The translations under genes were made by a program, and so were the position numbers. DNA of 64,000 nt. Origin: Phycisphaeraceae bacterium. Its GTDB lineage: Bacteria > Planctomycetota > Phycisphaerae > Phycisphaerales > SM1A02. The notes beneath the pieces were generated by a model. That model was not told the origin of the DNA. It made no database searches and saw only the letters and a program-made list of their open reading frames with translations. The stretch lies in contig CP054178.1 of the NCBI GenBank assembly GCA_015709595.1, positions 3,353,205-3,417,204 on the forward strand. Direction: 5' to 3'. Below are positions 44,566-53,454 of this stretch, piece by piece (the stretch's first letter is position 1; every line of letters begins with the position of its first letter).

Positions 44566-45353
44566 CCAGGCGTGTCATCCCCTGCCTCGACGTGCGCGAC
44601 GGGCGCGTGGTCAAGGGCATCCGCTTCGCCGGTCTGCGGGACGCGGGTGATCCGGCGGCCCTGGCCGCCTGCTACGAGCGGCAGGGCGCGGATGAACTGG
44701 TGATGCTCGACGTCAGCGCCACCACCGAGGGGCGCGCCGCCGCCATTCAGACGGTGCGGGCGATTCGATCCGTCATCTCCATTCCCCTCACCGTCGGTGG
44801 CGGCGTGCGCTCGGTGTCGCACGCGCGGGATCTGCTCGAAGCCGGCGCGGACAAGGTGGCCGTCAACACCGCCGCCACCGATCGACCGGAGATTCTCCGA
44901 GAACTGGCCCGGCAATTCGGCACGCAGTGTACGGTGATCGCCATCGACGCGGCGCGGCGTGCAGAAGAAACCAGCGGAACGTCGTCACCCTGGCAGGTCA
45001 TGATCCGCTCCGGCACGGTCCGCCTCGATCTGGACGCTTTGGAATGGGCTCGCACCGCCGCATCGCTCGGCGCGGGTGAGATACTGCTCACCAGCTGGGA
45101 CCGTGACGGTACGCGATCCGGCTACGATCTGGACCTGATCACCGCCGTCAGCCGGGCAGTTCGCATACCCGTCATCGCCTCCGGCGGAGCGGCGATGCCG
45201 CTGCATCTGGTGGAAGCCCTCGACGCGGGCGCGGAAGCGGTTCTGGCCGCGTCGATCTTTCACGACGGCCAGCACACCGTGGCCGACGTCAAGCAGGCGC
45301 TCGCCCGTGCCGGTGTGCCGGTGCGTCTGGAGCACTGGGGAGCCGGCACATGA
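44559..45353 (+). CDS. hisF: Imidazole glycerol phosphate synthase cyclase subunit
   Basis: A TIM-barrel enzyme that forms imidazoleglycerol phosphate and AICAR with HisH. Catalytic aspartates are in IPCLDVRDGRVVKG and VIAIDAARR; the phosphate-binding loops are LTVGGGVRS and VIASGGAAM. The GTG at 44559 gives the family-standard N-terminus (xLTRRVIPCLDV) and overlaps the hisH stop; the open frame extends upstream but there it is hisH in another frame. 264 residues, the expected size. The stop overlaps the next gene (ATGA). Confidence 0.95.
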   Translation: MLTRRVIPCLDVRDGRVVKGIRFAGLRDAGDPAALAACYERQGADELVMLDVSATTEGRAAAIQTVRAIRSVISIPLTVGGGVRSVSHARDLLEAGADKVAVNTAATDRPEILRELARQFGTQCTVIAIDAARRAEETSGTSSPWQVMIRSGTVRLDLDALEWARTAASLGAGEILLTSWDRDGTRSGYDLDLITAVSRAVRIPVIASGGAAMPLHLVEALDAGAEAVLAASIFHDGQHTVADVKQALARAGVPVRLEHWGAGT

Positions 45354-46597
45354 TCGTTCCCTCGATTGACCTGATGGACGGGCAGGCCGTGCAACTCGTG
45401 GGCGGGCGTGAAAAGGCGCTCGACGCCGGTGATCCGCGTCCCATTGCGAGGCGCTTCGGGCTGGCGGGCGAGGTGGCGGTGATCGATCTGGACGCCGCCC
45501 TTGGACAGGGCTCCAACGCAACGCTCGTCACCGAGATCCTCGACCTGGCCCGCTGCCGCGTGGGCGGTGGCATCCGCGATGTTGACACGGCCATCCGCTG
45601 GCTCGATGCCGGCGCGGCCAGGGTGATCCTGGGTACCGCGGCGACCCCGGACGTGCTCTCGAAGCTCCCCCGCGATCGGGTGATCGCCGCGCTCGACGCC
45701 GTGCATGGCGAGGTGGTCGTGCATGGCTGGCGCACCAGGACGGGCCGGAGCGTGACCGAGCGCCTGAGTGAACTGAGTCCATATGTGGGTGGCTTCCTGG
45801 TCACGTTCGTCGAACGCGAAGGGCGATTGCAGGGCATCGACCTCGACGCCGCCGCCCGACTTCGCGAGGCGTGCGGCGACGGGTGCTCTCTCACCGTGGC
45901 CGGCGGGGTCACGACGATCCAGGAGATCGCCGCACTGGATGCGCTGGGCATCGACGCCCAGGTGGGCATGGCGCTGTACACCGACCGAATGCATCTGGCG
46001 GACGCCATCGCGGCGCGCCTGATCACCAGGGCTGATGAGACGCTCTGGCCCACCGTGATCGTGGATGAGCTGGGCGTTGCGCTGGGTCTGGCGTGGTCGA
46101 ACGTCGAGTCCCTCCGCCGCGCCGTCGAAACGCGGCGCGGCGTCTACTGGTCGCGCTCACGGGGGGCGTTGTGGGAGAAGGGCACGACCTCCGGCGACAC
46201 GCAGGAACTGCTGGCGATCGACCTGGACTGCGACCGCGACTGCCTGCGCTTCACGGTACGTCAGCATGGCAGGGGGTTCTGTCACACCGGCGCACGGACC
46301 TGCTGGGGCGAGGACGCGGGGTTGCCCCGACTGGTCCGGCGCCTTCGTGACCGGCTGGAGCACGCTCCGCCCGGCTCGTACACGCGCCGCCTGTTCGATG
46401 CCCCTGATCTGCTGCGGAAGAAACTGCTTGAGGAGGCGGAGGAACTGGCCGAGGCGCCGGACCGTGACAACGCCGCGTGGGAGACCGCCGACTTGCTCTA
46501 TTTCGCGCTGGCCGCCATGATCCGTCGCGGCGCCGCGCTCGAGGACGTGATGCGCCACCTCGACCGACGGGCGCTCAAGGTGACGCGCCGCGATTGA
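45350..46597 (+). CDS. hisAIE: Fused HisA-HisI-HisE: isomerase, cyclohydrolase and pyrophosphohydrolase
   Basis: One 415-residue frame carries three enzymes. Residues 1-230 are a HisA TIM barrel (catalytic D7 in PSIDLMDG, second acid D116, phosphate loops CRVGGGIRD and TVAGGVTT). Residues 231-325 are the HisI cyclohydrolase: WSRSRGALWEKGTTSGDTQ, DLDCDRDC and GFCHTGARTC, with zinc cysteines C294, C311 and C318. Residues 326-415 are the HisE pyrophosphohydrolase (KLLEEAEELAEA; ETADLLYFALAAM). Together they perform the second, third and fourth steps after HisG. HisI-HisE fusions are common; addition of HisA at the front is not a usual arrangement. No frameshift or stop separates the parts. Confidence 0.93.
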   Translation: MIVPSIDLMDGQAVQLVGGREKALDAGDPRPIARRFGLAGEVAVIDLDAALGQGSNATLVTEILDLARCRVGGGIRDVDTAIRWLDAGAARVILGTAATPDVLSKLPRDRVIAALDAVHGEVVVHGWRTRTGRSVTERLSELSPYVGGFLVTFVEREGRLQGIDLDAAARLREACGDGCSLTVAGGVTTIQEIAALDALGIDAQVGMALYTDRMHLADAIAARLITRADETLWPTVIVDELGVALGLAWSNVESLRRAVETRRGVYWSRSRGALWEKGTTSGDTQELLAIDLDCDRDCLRFTVRQHGRGFCHTGARTCWGEDAGLPRLVRRLRDRLEHAPPGSYTRRLFDAPDLLRKKLLEEAEELAEAPDRDNAAWETADLLYFALAAMIRRGAALEDVMRHLDRRALKVTRRD

Positions 46598-46618
46598 CGA
46601 TGCCCAAGCGAGCCAGCC

Positions 46619-47896
46619 ATGTTCCGACGAGTCGCACTGGATGACCTGCTTCGACGCCGTGCCGCAACGCTTGATGACGAGACGTTCCGCGTCGCCGGCG
46701 CCATCGTGGATGACGTGCGCGAGCGCGGCGAGACGGCCCTGCGAGAGCACGCTTTCCGCTTCGGCGACCTGAGCGCGGCGGACGAACCCCTGACCCTCGA
46801 ACGCGGGCAACTGGAGCGATCGCTGTCCTCGCTCGACGCCGAGTCACGCGGCGTGCTGGAGCGCGCGGCGGAGCGCATCCGCCGCTTCGCGCAACATCAA
46901 CGCGCATCGCTGCAGGATCTCACCGTCTGCGTACCCGGCGGCCAGGCGGGGCATCGTTTCGTACCCGTCGAGGTTGCGGGCTGCTATGCGCCGGGGGGGC
47001 GATACCCGCTTCCGTCCTCCCTGCTGATGACGGTCATTCCCGCCCGCGTGGCGGGCGTGGAGCAGGTGATCGCCGCTTCGCCCCGTCCTTCATCCATCAC
47101 GCAGGCGGCGGCGGCCATCGCCGGGGCGGATCACCTCCTCATCATCGGCGGGGCGCAGGCCATTGCCGCGCTCTCCTGCGGCTGCGCGGGGTTGCCCCCC
47201 TGCGATGTCATCGTCGGTCCCGGCAATCGGTGGGTCACCGCCGCCAAGCATGTTGCGTCGCGCTTCGCACGCATCGACATGCTCGCGGGACCGTCGGAAC
47301 TGCTGGTCATCGCCGATGACTCCGCAGACCCGTCGCTCGTGGCGGCGGACCTGCTGGCCCAGGCGGAGCATGACGAGGACGCCCTGCCGATCCTCGTCGC
47401 CCTGGGACGTGGAACGGCGGAGCGCATCGTCGAGCAGGTGCGCCGGCGATTGATCAAACTTCCCTTCCCCGCGACGGCCCGCATCGCGCTCTCCAACGGG
47501 GGCTGGATCAGTGCGGAGAATGAGGAGGAGGCCGTTTCCATCAGTGACGCGATTGCGCCCGAACACCTGCAGGTCTGCACGCGCCATTCCGAGGAGTTGG
47601 CCGCGCGCCTGCGGCACTATGGCGCCATCTTCATCGGCGAGCGCGCCGCGGAAGTGTTCGGCGACTACGGCATCGGACCGAATCACACCCTGCCCACCGG
47701 CGGGGTGGCGCGTCACAGCGCGGGGCTGTCCGTACTGCACTTCCTGCGCCCGCTGACGTTCCTGCGCTTCGATGACTCGCCCCAATCCATCGCGGACGCC
47801 GAAGCCATCGCCCGCGATGCCGCCGCGATGGCCCGAATGGAGGGGCTGGAGGCCCACGCCCGCGCGGCGGAAGCGCGAATCACGGCCCGATCGTGA
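46619..47896 (+). CDS. hisD: Histidinol dehydrogenase
   Basis: It oxidises histidinol to histidine in two NAD-dependent steps. The 425 residues are of normal length, with VAGCYAPGGRYPLPSSLLM, DVIVGPGNRWVTAAK, DMLAGPSELLVIAD, the zinc ligands in QAEHDEDA and the catalytic Glu-His pair in DAIAPEHLQV, and GPNHTLPTGG. It is the last gene of the his operon, 21 bases after hisAIE. Its 3' end overlaps the convergent gene by 17 bases. The operon contains no histidinol-phosphate phosphatase. Confidence 0.96.
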   Translation: MFRRVALDDLLRRRAATLDDETFRVAGAIVDDVRERGETALREHAFRFGDLSAADEPLTLERGQLERSLSSLDAESRGVLERAAERIRRFAQHQRASLQDLTVCVPGGQAGHRFVPVEVAGCYAPGGRYPLPSSLLMTVIPARVAGVEQVIAASPRPSSITQAAAAIAGADHLLIIGGAQAIAALSCGCAGLPPCDVIVGPGNRWVTAAKHVASRFARIDMLAGPSELLVIADDSADPSLVAADLLAQAEHDEDALPILVALGRGTAERIVEQVRRRLIKLPFPATARIALSNGGWISAENEEEAVSISDAIAPEHLQVCTRHSEELAARLRHYGAIFIGERAAEVFGDYGIGPNHTLPTGGVARHSAGLSVLHFLRPLTFLRFDDSPQSIADAEAIARDAAAMARMEGLEAHARAAEARITARS

Positions 47897-49034
47897 CCCA
47901 GATCACCTGATCCTGCCGCGCCTGCCAGACCGGAGCGATCGTGAAGGCGATGGCGTTGCACTGCAGGAGCAGCTTCATCCGCCGGGAGCCGTTCTCGATG
48001 TACCGCCCGGGATTGGACGTGATGCGCACATCGATCACGCCGTCCGCCGTGGGCAGAATGCGCGCATCCACCTGAACGTACTGCTGTGCATCGAAGTCAT
48101 AGCACAGCAGCCGCTGTTGAATGTTGTTGACGCTGGCGTGCGATTCGACGCGCACCACGATTTCGGATGGGTTCTCAACCGGCGATTGTCCGCCGACCTC
48201 GATCTGCACCGGCGGCACCGCCGATGTGCGGAACACGTCCGGGCGCGTCACCAGCCGAAGATCGTCGCTTTCGTGCAGATCGGCCAGGCCGCCTGAAACC
48301 GGGAGGCCGCGGAGTCGCGTGAACGCATCCGGCAGCACGCGAGCGGCGGGCAGGTAGTCGATCGTCAGCCGGGGACGATTCGCCTGTGTGGGGTGCTCGC
48401 GCGAATCGAACCGTTTGGCGGTGGTTGTGGTGCTTTCGTCGCCGATCACGATCCATCCGAAGTTCGAACCCGGGTTGTCCAGCCACGCCTGCACGTCCGC
48501 CACCATGGCGGGCGTCGATCCCCACACATAGGCGCCCAGTCCCCCGACCACGCGGCTGGCGCTGGCCGCAGCAACGTAATCTCCACCGGGCTGAGTCCAG
48601 AACACCGTGTCGTGGAAACGGTGCAGCCAGGTGGCGTCGCCCGGCTCGGCGGTCGTGCCGTCGCCTTCCTCGCCGAAGGCGTCCGACGGTCCCTCGCCCC
48701 AGTCGCTCAGCAAACGGTGAATCGACACAGTCCGATTGCCCGCGCGTGTGCGCGACATGTTCAGACGCAGGGTCACGCCGGTGATGACCGAGCCGGGCGG
48801 CACGGCACCGGCTACGTCGAATCGCAGCAACCCGCGCCGGACGCCATCCACCTGCTGACCAGTCCGCCCGGCGAAGAACCGCTGTCCCGCGCCGTTGCTC
48901 ACATCCCCTGCCGGCCGCTCGTACAGCGTGTTGTCCCGGTCGGCGACCAGCACCACCTGGTCGGCCCGGGCGCTCGCCGGCCCCCCCGTCGCCAGCACTG
49001 ACACGAAAACCGCCGCGACCAACCCATAACGCAT
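47880..49034 (-). CDS. Secreted DNRLRE-domain protein
   Basis: A 384-residue exported protein. A signal peptide fills the first 23 or so residues (YGLVAAVFVSVLATGGPASA-R). The next 210 residues are a beta-sandwich DNRLRE-type domain (GLLRFDVAGAVPPGSVITG, LRLNMSRTRAGNRTVSIHRL, WGEGPSDAFGEEG, RPRLTIDYLP), a module often found in planctomycete and surface proteins, thought to act in binding or cell-surface attachment. The remaining part (about 250-384) is beta-rich and unassigned. GGAG precedes the ATG by 10 bases. The 199-base stretch between it and the next gene upstream holds its promoter. Confidence 0.78.
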   Translation of the reverse strand: MRYGLVAAVFVSVLATGGPASARADQVVLVADRDNTLYERPAGDVSNGAGQRFFAGRTGQQVDGVRRGLLRFDVAGAVPPGSVITGVTLRLNMSRTRAGNRTVSIHRLLSDWGEGPSDAFGEEGDGTTAEPGDATWLHRFHDTVFWTQPGGDYVAAASASRVVGGLGAYVWGSTPAMVADVQAWLDNPGSNFGWIVIGDESTTTTAKRFDSREHPTQANRPRLTIDYLPAARVLPDAFTRLRGLPVSGGLADLHESDDLRLVTRPDVFRTSAVPPVQIEVGGQSPVENPSEIVVRVESHASVNNIQQRLLCYDFDAQQYVQVDARILPTADGVIDVRITSNPGRYIENGSRRMKLLLQCNAIAFTIAPVWQARQDQVIWVTIGP

Positions 49035-49065
49035 GACCGATGAACTCCTCTCTGCCCGCCGGTCA

Positions 49066-49094
49066 AGCATACCTCGGAGGAACGGAAGAGCCAA
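49066..49094 (-). promoter_or_regulatory. Candidate promoter of the DNRLRE gene
   Basis: On the minus strand TTGGCT (49094-49089) and TATGCT (49071-49066) are 17 bases apart, about 32 bases before the ATG. It closely resembles the candidate ndk promoter. It separates this gene from the long operon upstream. Confidence 0.45.
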
Positions 49095-49233
49095 GACAAA
49101 GGGGCGTCGGATTTCGGTCTGCTCCGACCAGAGCCCTCGCTCCGGCACATCTGACCGTTCGTCCAGAAATGATTGCTGAACGCTTCTGTCGCGCCTTTCC
49201 CGCTCTCTTCCCCAGTCCCCCCCATTCCCCTTC

Positions 49234-50499
49234 TCACCCACCGACCCCGACGAGCGGGGCCCCGTGCGGCAGCGGGCCGGGGATGTCAGCAAACTCGCGC
49301 ACGGCGGCGAAGAGCGGCTCGAAGTCCTTGGAGACATTGCCGATCAGGCAGTCGGTCATGTCGCCGCGCAGATGCGGGTGTTTCTTGAGGACGGCGGCGA
49401 AGCTGAAGCCGTGGTCATAGAAGGCGTAGACCAGCCGCCGCATGGCCTCGATGCCCTGGCAGAAACGGCGGCCGTAGTCGGCGAAGCGTCCGGCGGAGAC
49501 ATCTCCAGCCCGGAGGGCGGCGTCGATGGCGTCGGCGGCCATCCAGCCGGACTGCAGCGCCAGGAAGACGCCCGAGGAGAACACCGGGTCGAGAAAGCCG
49601 AAGGCGTCGCCCACCAGCACCAGCCCATCGCGGGCGCAGTGGCGCGAGCGATAGGAATAATCGCCCGTCACCTTGCACGGCTCGGTCTTCACGCCGGGGG
49701 CGACATGGTCGCTGATCCACGGCTGAATGTCGATCTCGCGGGCGAAGATGGCGTCCGGATCGCGCGGGCCGCGATAGAGGTAGTCACGATCGGCCACAAT
49801 GCCCACGCTCACGATGTCGTCGGGCAGCGGGATGTACCAGAACCAGCCCTTGTCGGGCACATAGGCGACCGTGGTGGCGCCCTCATCAATGCCGGGGTCG
49901 CGCTTCGCCCCCTTGAAGTAGGACCAGATGGCGATCTTCTTCAGATGCGGGTCAGCGAGGCGCCAATCGTGACGGGCGGCGCTGAAGTGGTCGCGCCCGG
50001 TGGCGTCGACGATGATGGCGGCGCGGAGATCCTCCTCGCGCCCGTCGCGCGAGCGGACGCGCACGCCGGCCACGCGGGACCCATCCATGATGAGCTCGCG
50101 GGCGGCAGTCTCGAAACGGATTTCCGCGCCTTTTTCACAGGCGTTGTCGGCGAGGAACTGGTCGAAATCGGCGCGAACGACCTGCCAGGTGCGGGCGCAG
50201 TCGTGATCGGTGTGCTGGAAGAAGTAGAAGGGTGTGCTGACCGTGCCATCCAGCCCGACGAACTGCACGCTGTGCTTCCTGACCGTGAACGGAGCGGCAT
50301 CCAGCTTGTCGATCAGCCCCAGCCGGTTGAGGGGGAACCAGGCATAGGGAATGATGGACTCGCCGATGTGATAACGCGGGAAGCGCTCCTTCTCCACCAC
50401 GAGCACGCGATACCCCATCTCGGCGAGCAGGGCGGAGACGGTGGAGCCGGCGGGTCCGGCGCCGAGAACAATGACATCGTGATCGTTGGCGTGGGTCAT
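49234..50499 (-). CDS. Flavin-dependent halogenase-like FAD oxidoreductase
   Basis: A 421-residue flavoprotein. The FAD-binding GAGPAGSTVSALLAEMG (13-29) is followed by RFPRYHIGES (39-48), the family-typical GDAFGFLDPVFSSGVFLA and, most tellingly, GWFWYIPLPD, which contains the WxWxIP motif of flavin-dependent halogenases. A lysine in VRKHSVQF lies roughly where the active-site lysine is found. Relatives include CmlS-type halogenases but also reductases and monooxygenases, so halogenation is an inference. It is the last gene of the 14-gene run and overlaps the chorismate-lyase-like gene by 4 bases. Confidence 0.78.
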   Translation of the reverse strand: MTHANDHDVIVLGAGPAGSTVSALLAEMGYRVLVVEKERFPRYHIGESIIPYAWFPLNRLGLIDKLDAAPFTVRKHSVQFVGLDGTVSTPFYFFQHTDHDCARTWQVVRADFDQFLADNACEKGAEIRFETAARELIMDGSRVAGVRVRSRDGREEDLRAAIIVDATGRDHFSAARHDWRLADPHLKKIAIWSYFKGAKRDPGIDEGATTVAYVPDKGWFWYIPLPDDIVSVGIVADRDYLYRGPRDPDAIFAREIDIQPWISDHVAPGVKTEPCKVTGDYSYRSRHCARDGLVLVGDAFGFLDPVFSSGVFLALQSGWMAADAIDAALRAGDVSAGRFADYGRRFCQGIEAMRRLVYAFYDHGFSFAAVLKKHPHLRGDMTDCLIGNVSKDFEPLFAAVREFADIPGPLPHGAPLVGVGG

Positions 50500-51104
50500 G
50501 AGGTGCTGCCGAGTATTCGCCCGTCACGCGGGATCGGATTCGGGGTCGCGGCCGTCGTCGGAGGCAGGATTTCCACCACCTCGGCCAAGCGGCGGCCAGA
50601 GGCATCCAGTAGAAGATTATGGCGCCCGTGGAGCATTCGTCCCTCGGCGATGGTGAACGCCCGGGCGGTGATGACATCCGCCGCGACGCGGAAGAACGCC
50701 CCGGGACGGCAGGTGTAGTCGATGCGGTGACGCTTGAGAATCGCCCCCAGCGGAAGCACGCAGGCGATGATCTCCTCGCGGGCCGGCGGATCGAAGGCCG
50801 CCAGGTCGATCTCGATGGCGCCGTACTCGACCACGCGCTCACCGGGATCGGTCACCAGCACCACCTGCCGGTTGAGCCGGTCGCCCTGACGCCGCATGCC
50901 CAGCACGCGCACCCGCAGCACCGAGTTCCAGAAGGACTCGAGCGTGGAGGTCATGTCCTGGTCGTGGACGAGCAGGGATCGATCCGGCTCGGGCAGTCGT
51001 TCACCCGCCAGCGGTTCGACGGGCGGAATGGCCAGACCGGAGTCGGCGTAGAAGCCCTCCAGCGGGGAGAGCAGATTCGCGATGCGCTGCACCAGGGGAG
51101 TCAT
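50496..51104 (-). CDS. Chorismate lyase (UbiC)-like protein
   Basis: A 202-residue protein. The pattern LLVHDQDMTSTLESFWNSVL near residue 45 matches the opening of the UbiC/DUF98 fold, and the closing LAEVVEILPP matches the strand with the catalytic glutamate of UbiC (ELFLP). The middle (VEYGAIEIDLAAF; IACVLPLGAILKRHRIDY) fits too. UbiC converts chorismate to 4-hydroxybenzoate and pyruvate. Divergence is high, so another hydroxybenzoate product or a binding role is possible. It overlaps both neighbours by 4 bases. The adjacent PaaK-like ligase would be a natural acceptor of a hydroxybenzoate. Confidence 0.6.
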   Translation of the reverse strand: MTPLVQRIANLLSPLEGFYADSGLAIPPVEPLAGERLPEPDRSLLVHDQDMTSTLESFWNSVLRVRVLGMRRQGDRLNRQVVLVTDPGERVVEYGAIEIDLAAFDPPAREEIIACVLPLGAILKRHRIDYTCRPGAFFRVAADVITARAFTIAEGRMLHGRHNLLLDASGRRLAEVVEILPPTTAATPNPIPRDGRILGSTS

Positions 51105-52441
51105 GAGCGGTTCCCCTCCGCGGCTGGTTCGCGCGCCAGCCGCACCCAGCGGCGGGCCTTCATCTCAAAGCGCGGCAACTGGCCCGCCGGTACGGCAACC
51201 ACGTCGATCCGCAGATTCCACGTGTCACGGAAGGCCTTGGCGAGACGACGGCAGAGGTCGGGGCCTTCGGCGGCGACACCGGACGCCGGCTCGATGAGAA
51301 TGCGCATCTCGTCCAGTGCGCCGCGCGAGTCAATCTCCACGCGGTACTCCTGGATGTCTGGGAATCGATGCACGATTTCATCCACCGCGCTGGGAAAGAG
51401 GTTGACGCCGCGCAGGAACACCATGTCATCCGCGCGACCCAGGATGCCGCCCGTCAGCGTCATGAGCGTGCGGCCGCAGGCGCAGGGCTCGCCGCGCCGC
51501 CATCGCTCGTCGAGACGGACCAGATCCCCCGTTCGATACCGGAACAGGGGCATTCCGATGCGGCCCAGCGGGGTGAGCACGAGTTCGCCCTCGTGCTGCT
51601 CGCCCGCGATCGGCTCACCCGTGACGGGGTGGATGACTTCGGCGAGATAGTGCGACTCCATCACGTGCAGCGTCGTGGGCCGGTCCGGGCATTCGTAGGT
51701 GACGGGGCCGACTTCGGTCATGCCGTGGTGATCGACCACGCGCGCCGTGGGCCAGAGGGCGTGGAGGCGTTCCCGCACGGCGGGAATCGAACCGCCCGGC
51801 TCTCCGGCGACGATGATCCGCCTGACCGCAGCGCGACTGAGGTCGATGCCTTCCTCCCGCGCCACTTCACCCAGCCGGATTGCGTACGTGGGGGTGCAGA
51901 GCAGCACCGTGACATCGTTGGCCAGCATGGCGCGCAACCGCGTCACGCTGTTCATCGACCCACCCGGAATGGTGAGGCAGCCGATCTGCAGCGCCGCCTC
52001 GAAGGCCATCCAGAAGCCGATGAAGGGACCGAAGGAGAAGGCCGCGAAGACTCGGTCCGCCGCGGTCACGCCTGCCGCCGCGTACACCTGCTTCCACCCG
52101 TCAAGCAGCCAGGCCCAGTCGCCGGGCGTATCAAGCCAGCGCAGCGGGGAACCGGTGGTGGAACTGGTCTGGTGCAGTCGCGTAAAGCGGGTGAGTGGAA
52201 ACGTGACGTTGCTGCCGTACGGTGGATGGGCCTGCTGATCCACCGCGATTTCGTACTTGGTGGTGAGAGGCATGCGGCGGGAGAACTCCGTCAGGTCGGA
52301 CAACCCCGCCGCCAGCCCGGCGGTTCGCAGGCGCGCGGTCTGGAAGTGGTTGCCGGGGATCACCTCGGCGATGAGGCGCCGCAGACGGTCGAGTTGATGG
52401 TGCTCGATCGCCGCCCTCGGTTGGCGGGAGAGATCCATCAT
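51101..52441 (-). CDS. Phenylacetate-CoA ligase family adenylate-forming enzyme
   Basis: A 446-residue ANL-superfamily ligase of the PaaK group. The ATP loop is HQTSSTTGSPLRW; HHGMTEVGPV and YRTGDLVRLD complete the adenylation site; GRADDMVFLRGVNLFPSAVDE is the PaaK-specific hinge and C-terminal domain start. A CACGR knuckle precedes it, as in PaaK. It should activate an aromatic acid to its adenylate and CoA thioester. The best candidate substrate is the product of the overlapping chorismate-lyase-like gene, which is an inference from position. Confidence 0.85.
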   Translation of the reverse strand: MMDLSRQPRAAIEHHQLDRLRRLIAEVIPGNHFQTARLRTAGLAAGLSDLTEFSRRMPLTTKYEIAVDQQAHPPYGSNVTFPLTRFTRLHQTSSTTGSPLRWLDTPGDWAWLLDGWKQVYAAAGVTAADRVFAAFSFGPFIGFWMAFEAALQIGCLTIPGGSMNSVTRLRAMLANDVTVLLCTPTYAIRLGEVAREEGIDLSRAAVRRIIVAGEPGGSIPAVRERLHALWPTARVVDHHGMTEVGPVTYECPDRPTTLHVMESHYLAEVIHPVTGEPIAGEQHEGELVLTPLGRIGMPLFRYRTGDLVRLDERWRRGEPCACGRTLMTLTGGILGRADDMVFLRGVNLFPSAVDEIVHRFPDIQEYRVEIDSRGALDEMRILIEPASGVAAEGPDLCRRLAKAFRDTWNLRIDVVAVPAGQLPRFEMKARRWVRLAREPAAEGNRS

Positions 52442-52992
52442 CGATCAGCGATCCGTTGCGCGGTCGTGGAATGCGTCGTCGTAGCATGCACCGGCGCGGC
52501 CGGTGGACGGTACAGCGTCACCAGCATACCCCCCGCCGCCGCCAGCACGATGCCCAGGTAGAAGGGCCAGCGGATCGCGCCCGCGCCCCCCGCCGGCGGG
52601 TGCATGAGCATGGCGATGACGGCGTTGACGATGGGCGCCCCCGCGAAGATGATCGACATGACCACCGCGGGGCTGCCCTTGGCGCCGAAGGCCAGCAGCA
52701 CGCCGAACGCCCCCACCGCACCGACCACGCCGGCGATGAGCGACCAGAGAACGCCCTTCATCGGCATGGTCCACGTCGCGCCGCCGACGACCAGCATCCC
52801 CAGAGGCGCAAGCACGGCGATCAGAAAGTACGCCACGCCCACCCACAGGAAGGCCTTGTAGCGCCCGTTGACGGGGTCGCCCATCGATACCTGCCCGGTG
52901 TGCAGGAACACGCCGTACAGTCCCCAGCAGGCCACGGTCATCAGGGCGAACCAGACCCAGGTCATGCTTGAATGGGCCACGTTGTCAGGCAT
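52438..52992 (-). CDS. EamA/DMT-type small membrane protein
   Basis: A 184-residue protein with about five hydrophobic helices (10-30, 46-69, 78-100, 106-126 and 138-158), matching one half of a drug/metabolite transporter (single EamA repeat). GAVGAFGVLLAFGAKGSPAVVMSIIFAGAP is the EamA-like helix pair. It could export the pathway product or an intermediate; a dimer would be needed. The tail is hydrophilic. The start overlaps the thioesterase stop by 8 bases. Confidence 0.7.
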   Translation of the reverse strand: MPDNVAHSSMTWVWFALMTVACWGLYGVFLHTGQVSMGDPVNGRYKAFLWVGVAYFLIAVLAPLGMLVVGGATWTMPMKGVLWSLIAGVVGAVGAFGVLLAFGAKGSPAVVMSIIFAGAPIVNAVIAMLMHPPAGGAGAIRWPFYLGIVLAAAGGMLVTLYRPPAAPVHATTTHSTTAQRIADR

Positions 52993-53452
52993 GGGGGCGT
53001 ATCCTCATCACATCGGCGTCGGGAGCAATCTGCAGAAGTCGATTCACGTCGTCGGGCATGGGCGCCGCGCGGGGACGGTCCTGACCCGCCTTCTGCGTCA
53101 CGTAGACGACGGTCATCGTGCCGCGGGCGCAGAGGGCCTCATCGGGCGCCGCGCCGCGGCGGAGAAAGTCGATGGTGTACGTCATTGACTTGTTCGTCTT
53201 GCCGGTGATGCGCAGGTGCAGGTCCACCTCGTCCTGGTAGCGCAGGGGGCGGCGGTAGTCGCACGCCGCGCTCACGCGCACCCACCCCGCCATCTCCGGA
53301 CCGTGCTGCGAATGAACCGACAGCCCCAATGAACGGAAGAAGGCGTGCTCGGTGGCTTCCATGATGCGGAAGTAGTTGGCGAAGTGCATGATGCCCGCCA
53401 TGTCGGTGTCGGCGAACTCGACCAGACGGGATGTGCGGAACTCATGGGGCAT
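52985..53452 (-). CDS. Hotdog-fold acyl-CoA thioesterase (4HBT/YbgC family)
   Basis: A 155-residue single hotdog domain. The motif VEFADTDMAGIMHFANYFRIMEA holds the catalytic aspartate (DTD) and the histidine typical of 4-hydroxybenzoyl-CoA thioesterase and YbgC. In this cluster it could hydrolyse an aroyl-CoA made by either ligase. The ATG follows the glycosyltransferase stop by two bases, so they are on one transcript. Confidence 0.83.
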   Translation of the reverse strand: MPHEFRTSRLVEFADTDMAGIMHFANYFRIMEATEHAFFRSLGLSVHSQHGPEMAGWVRVSAACDYRRPLRYQDEVDLHLRITGKTNKSMTYTIDFLRRGAAPDEALCARGTMTVVYVTQKAGQDRPRAAPMPDDVNRLLQIAPDADVMRIRPHA

Positions 53453-53454
53453 GA

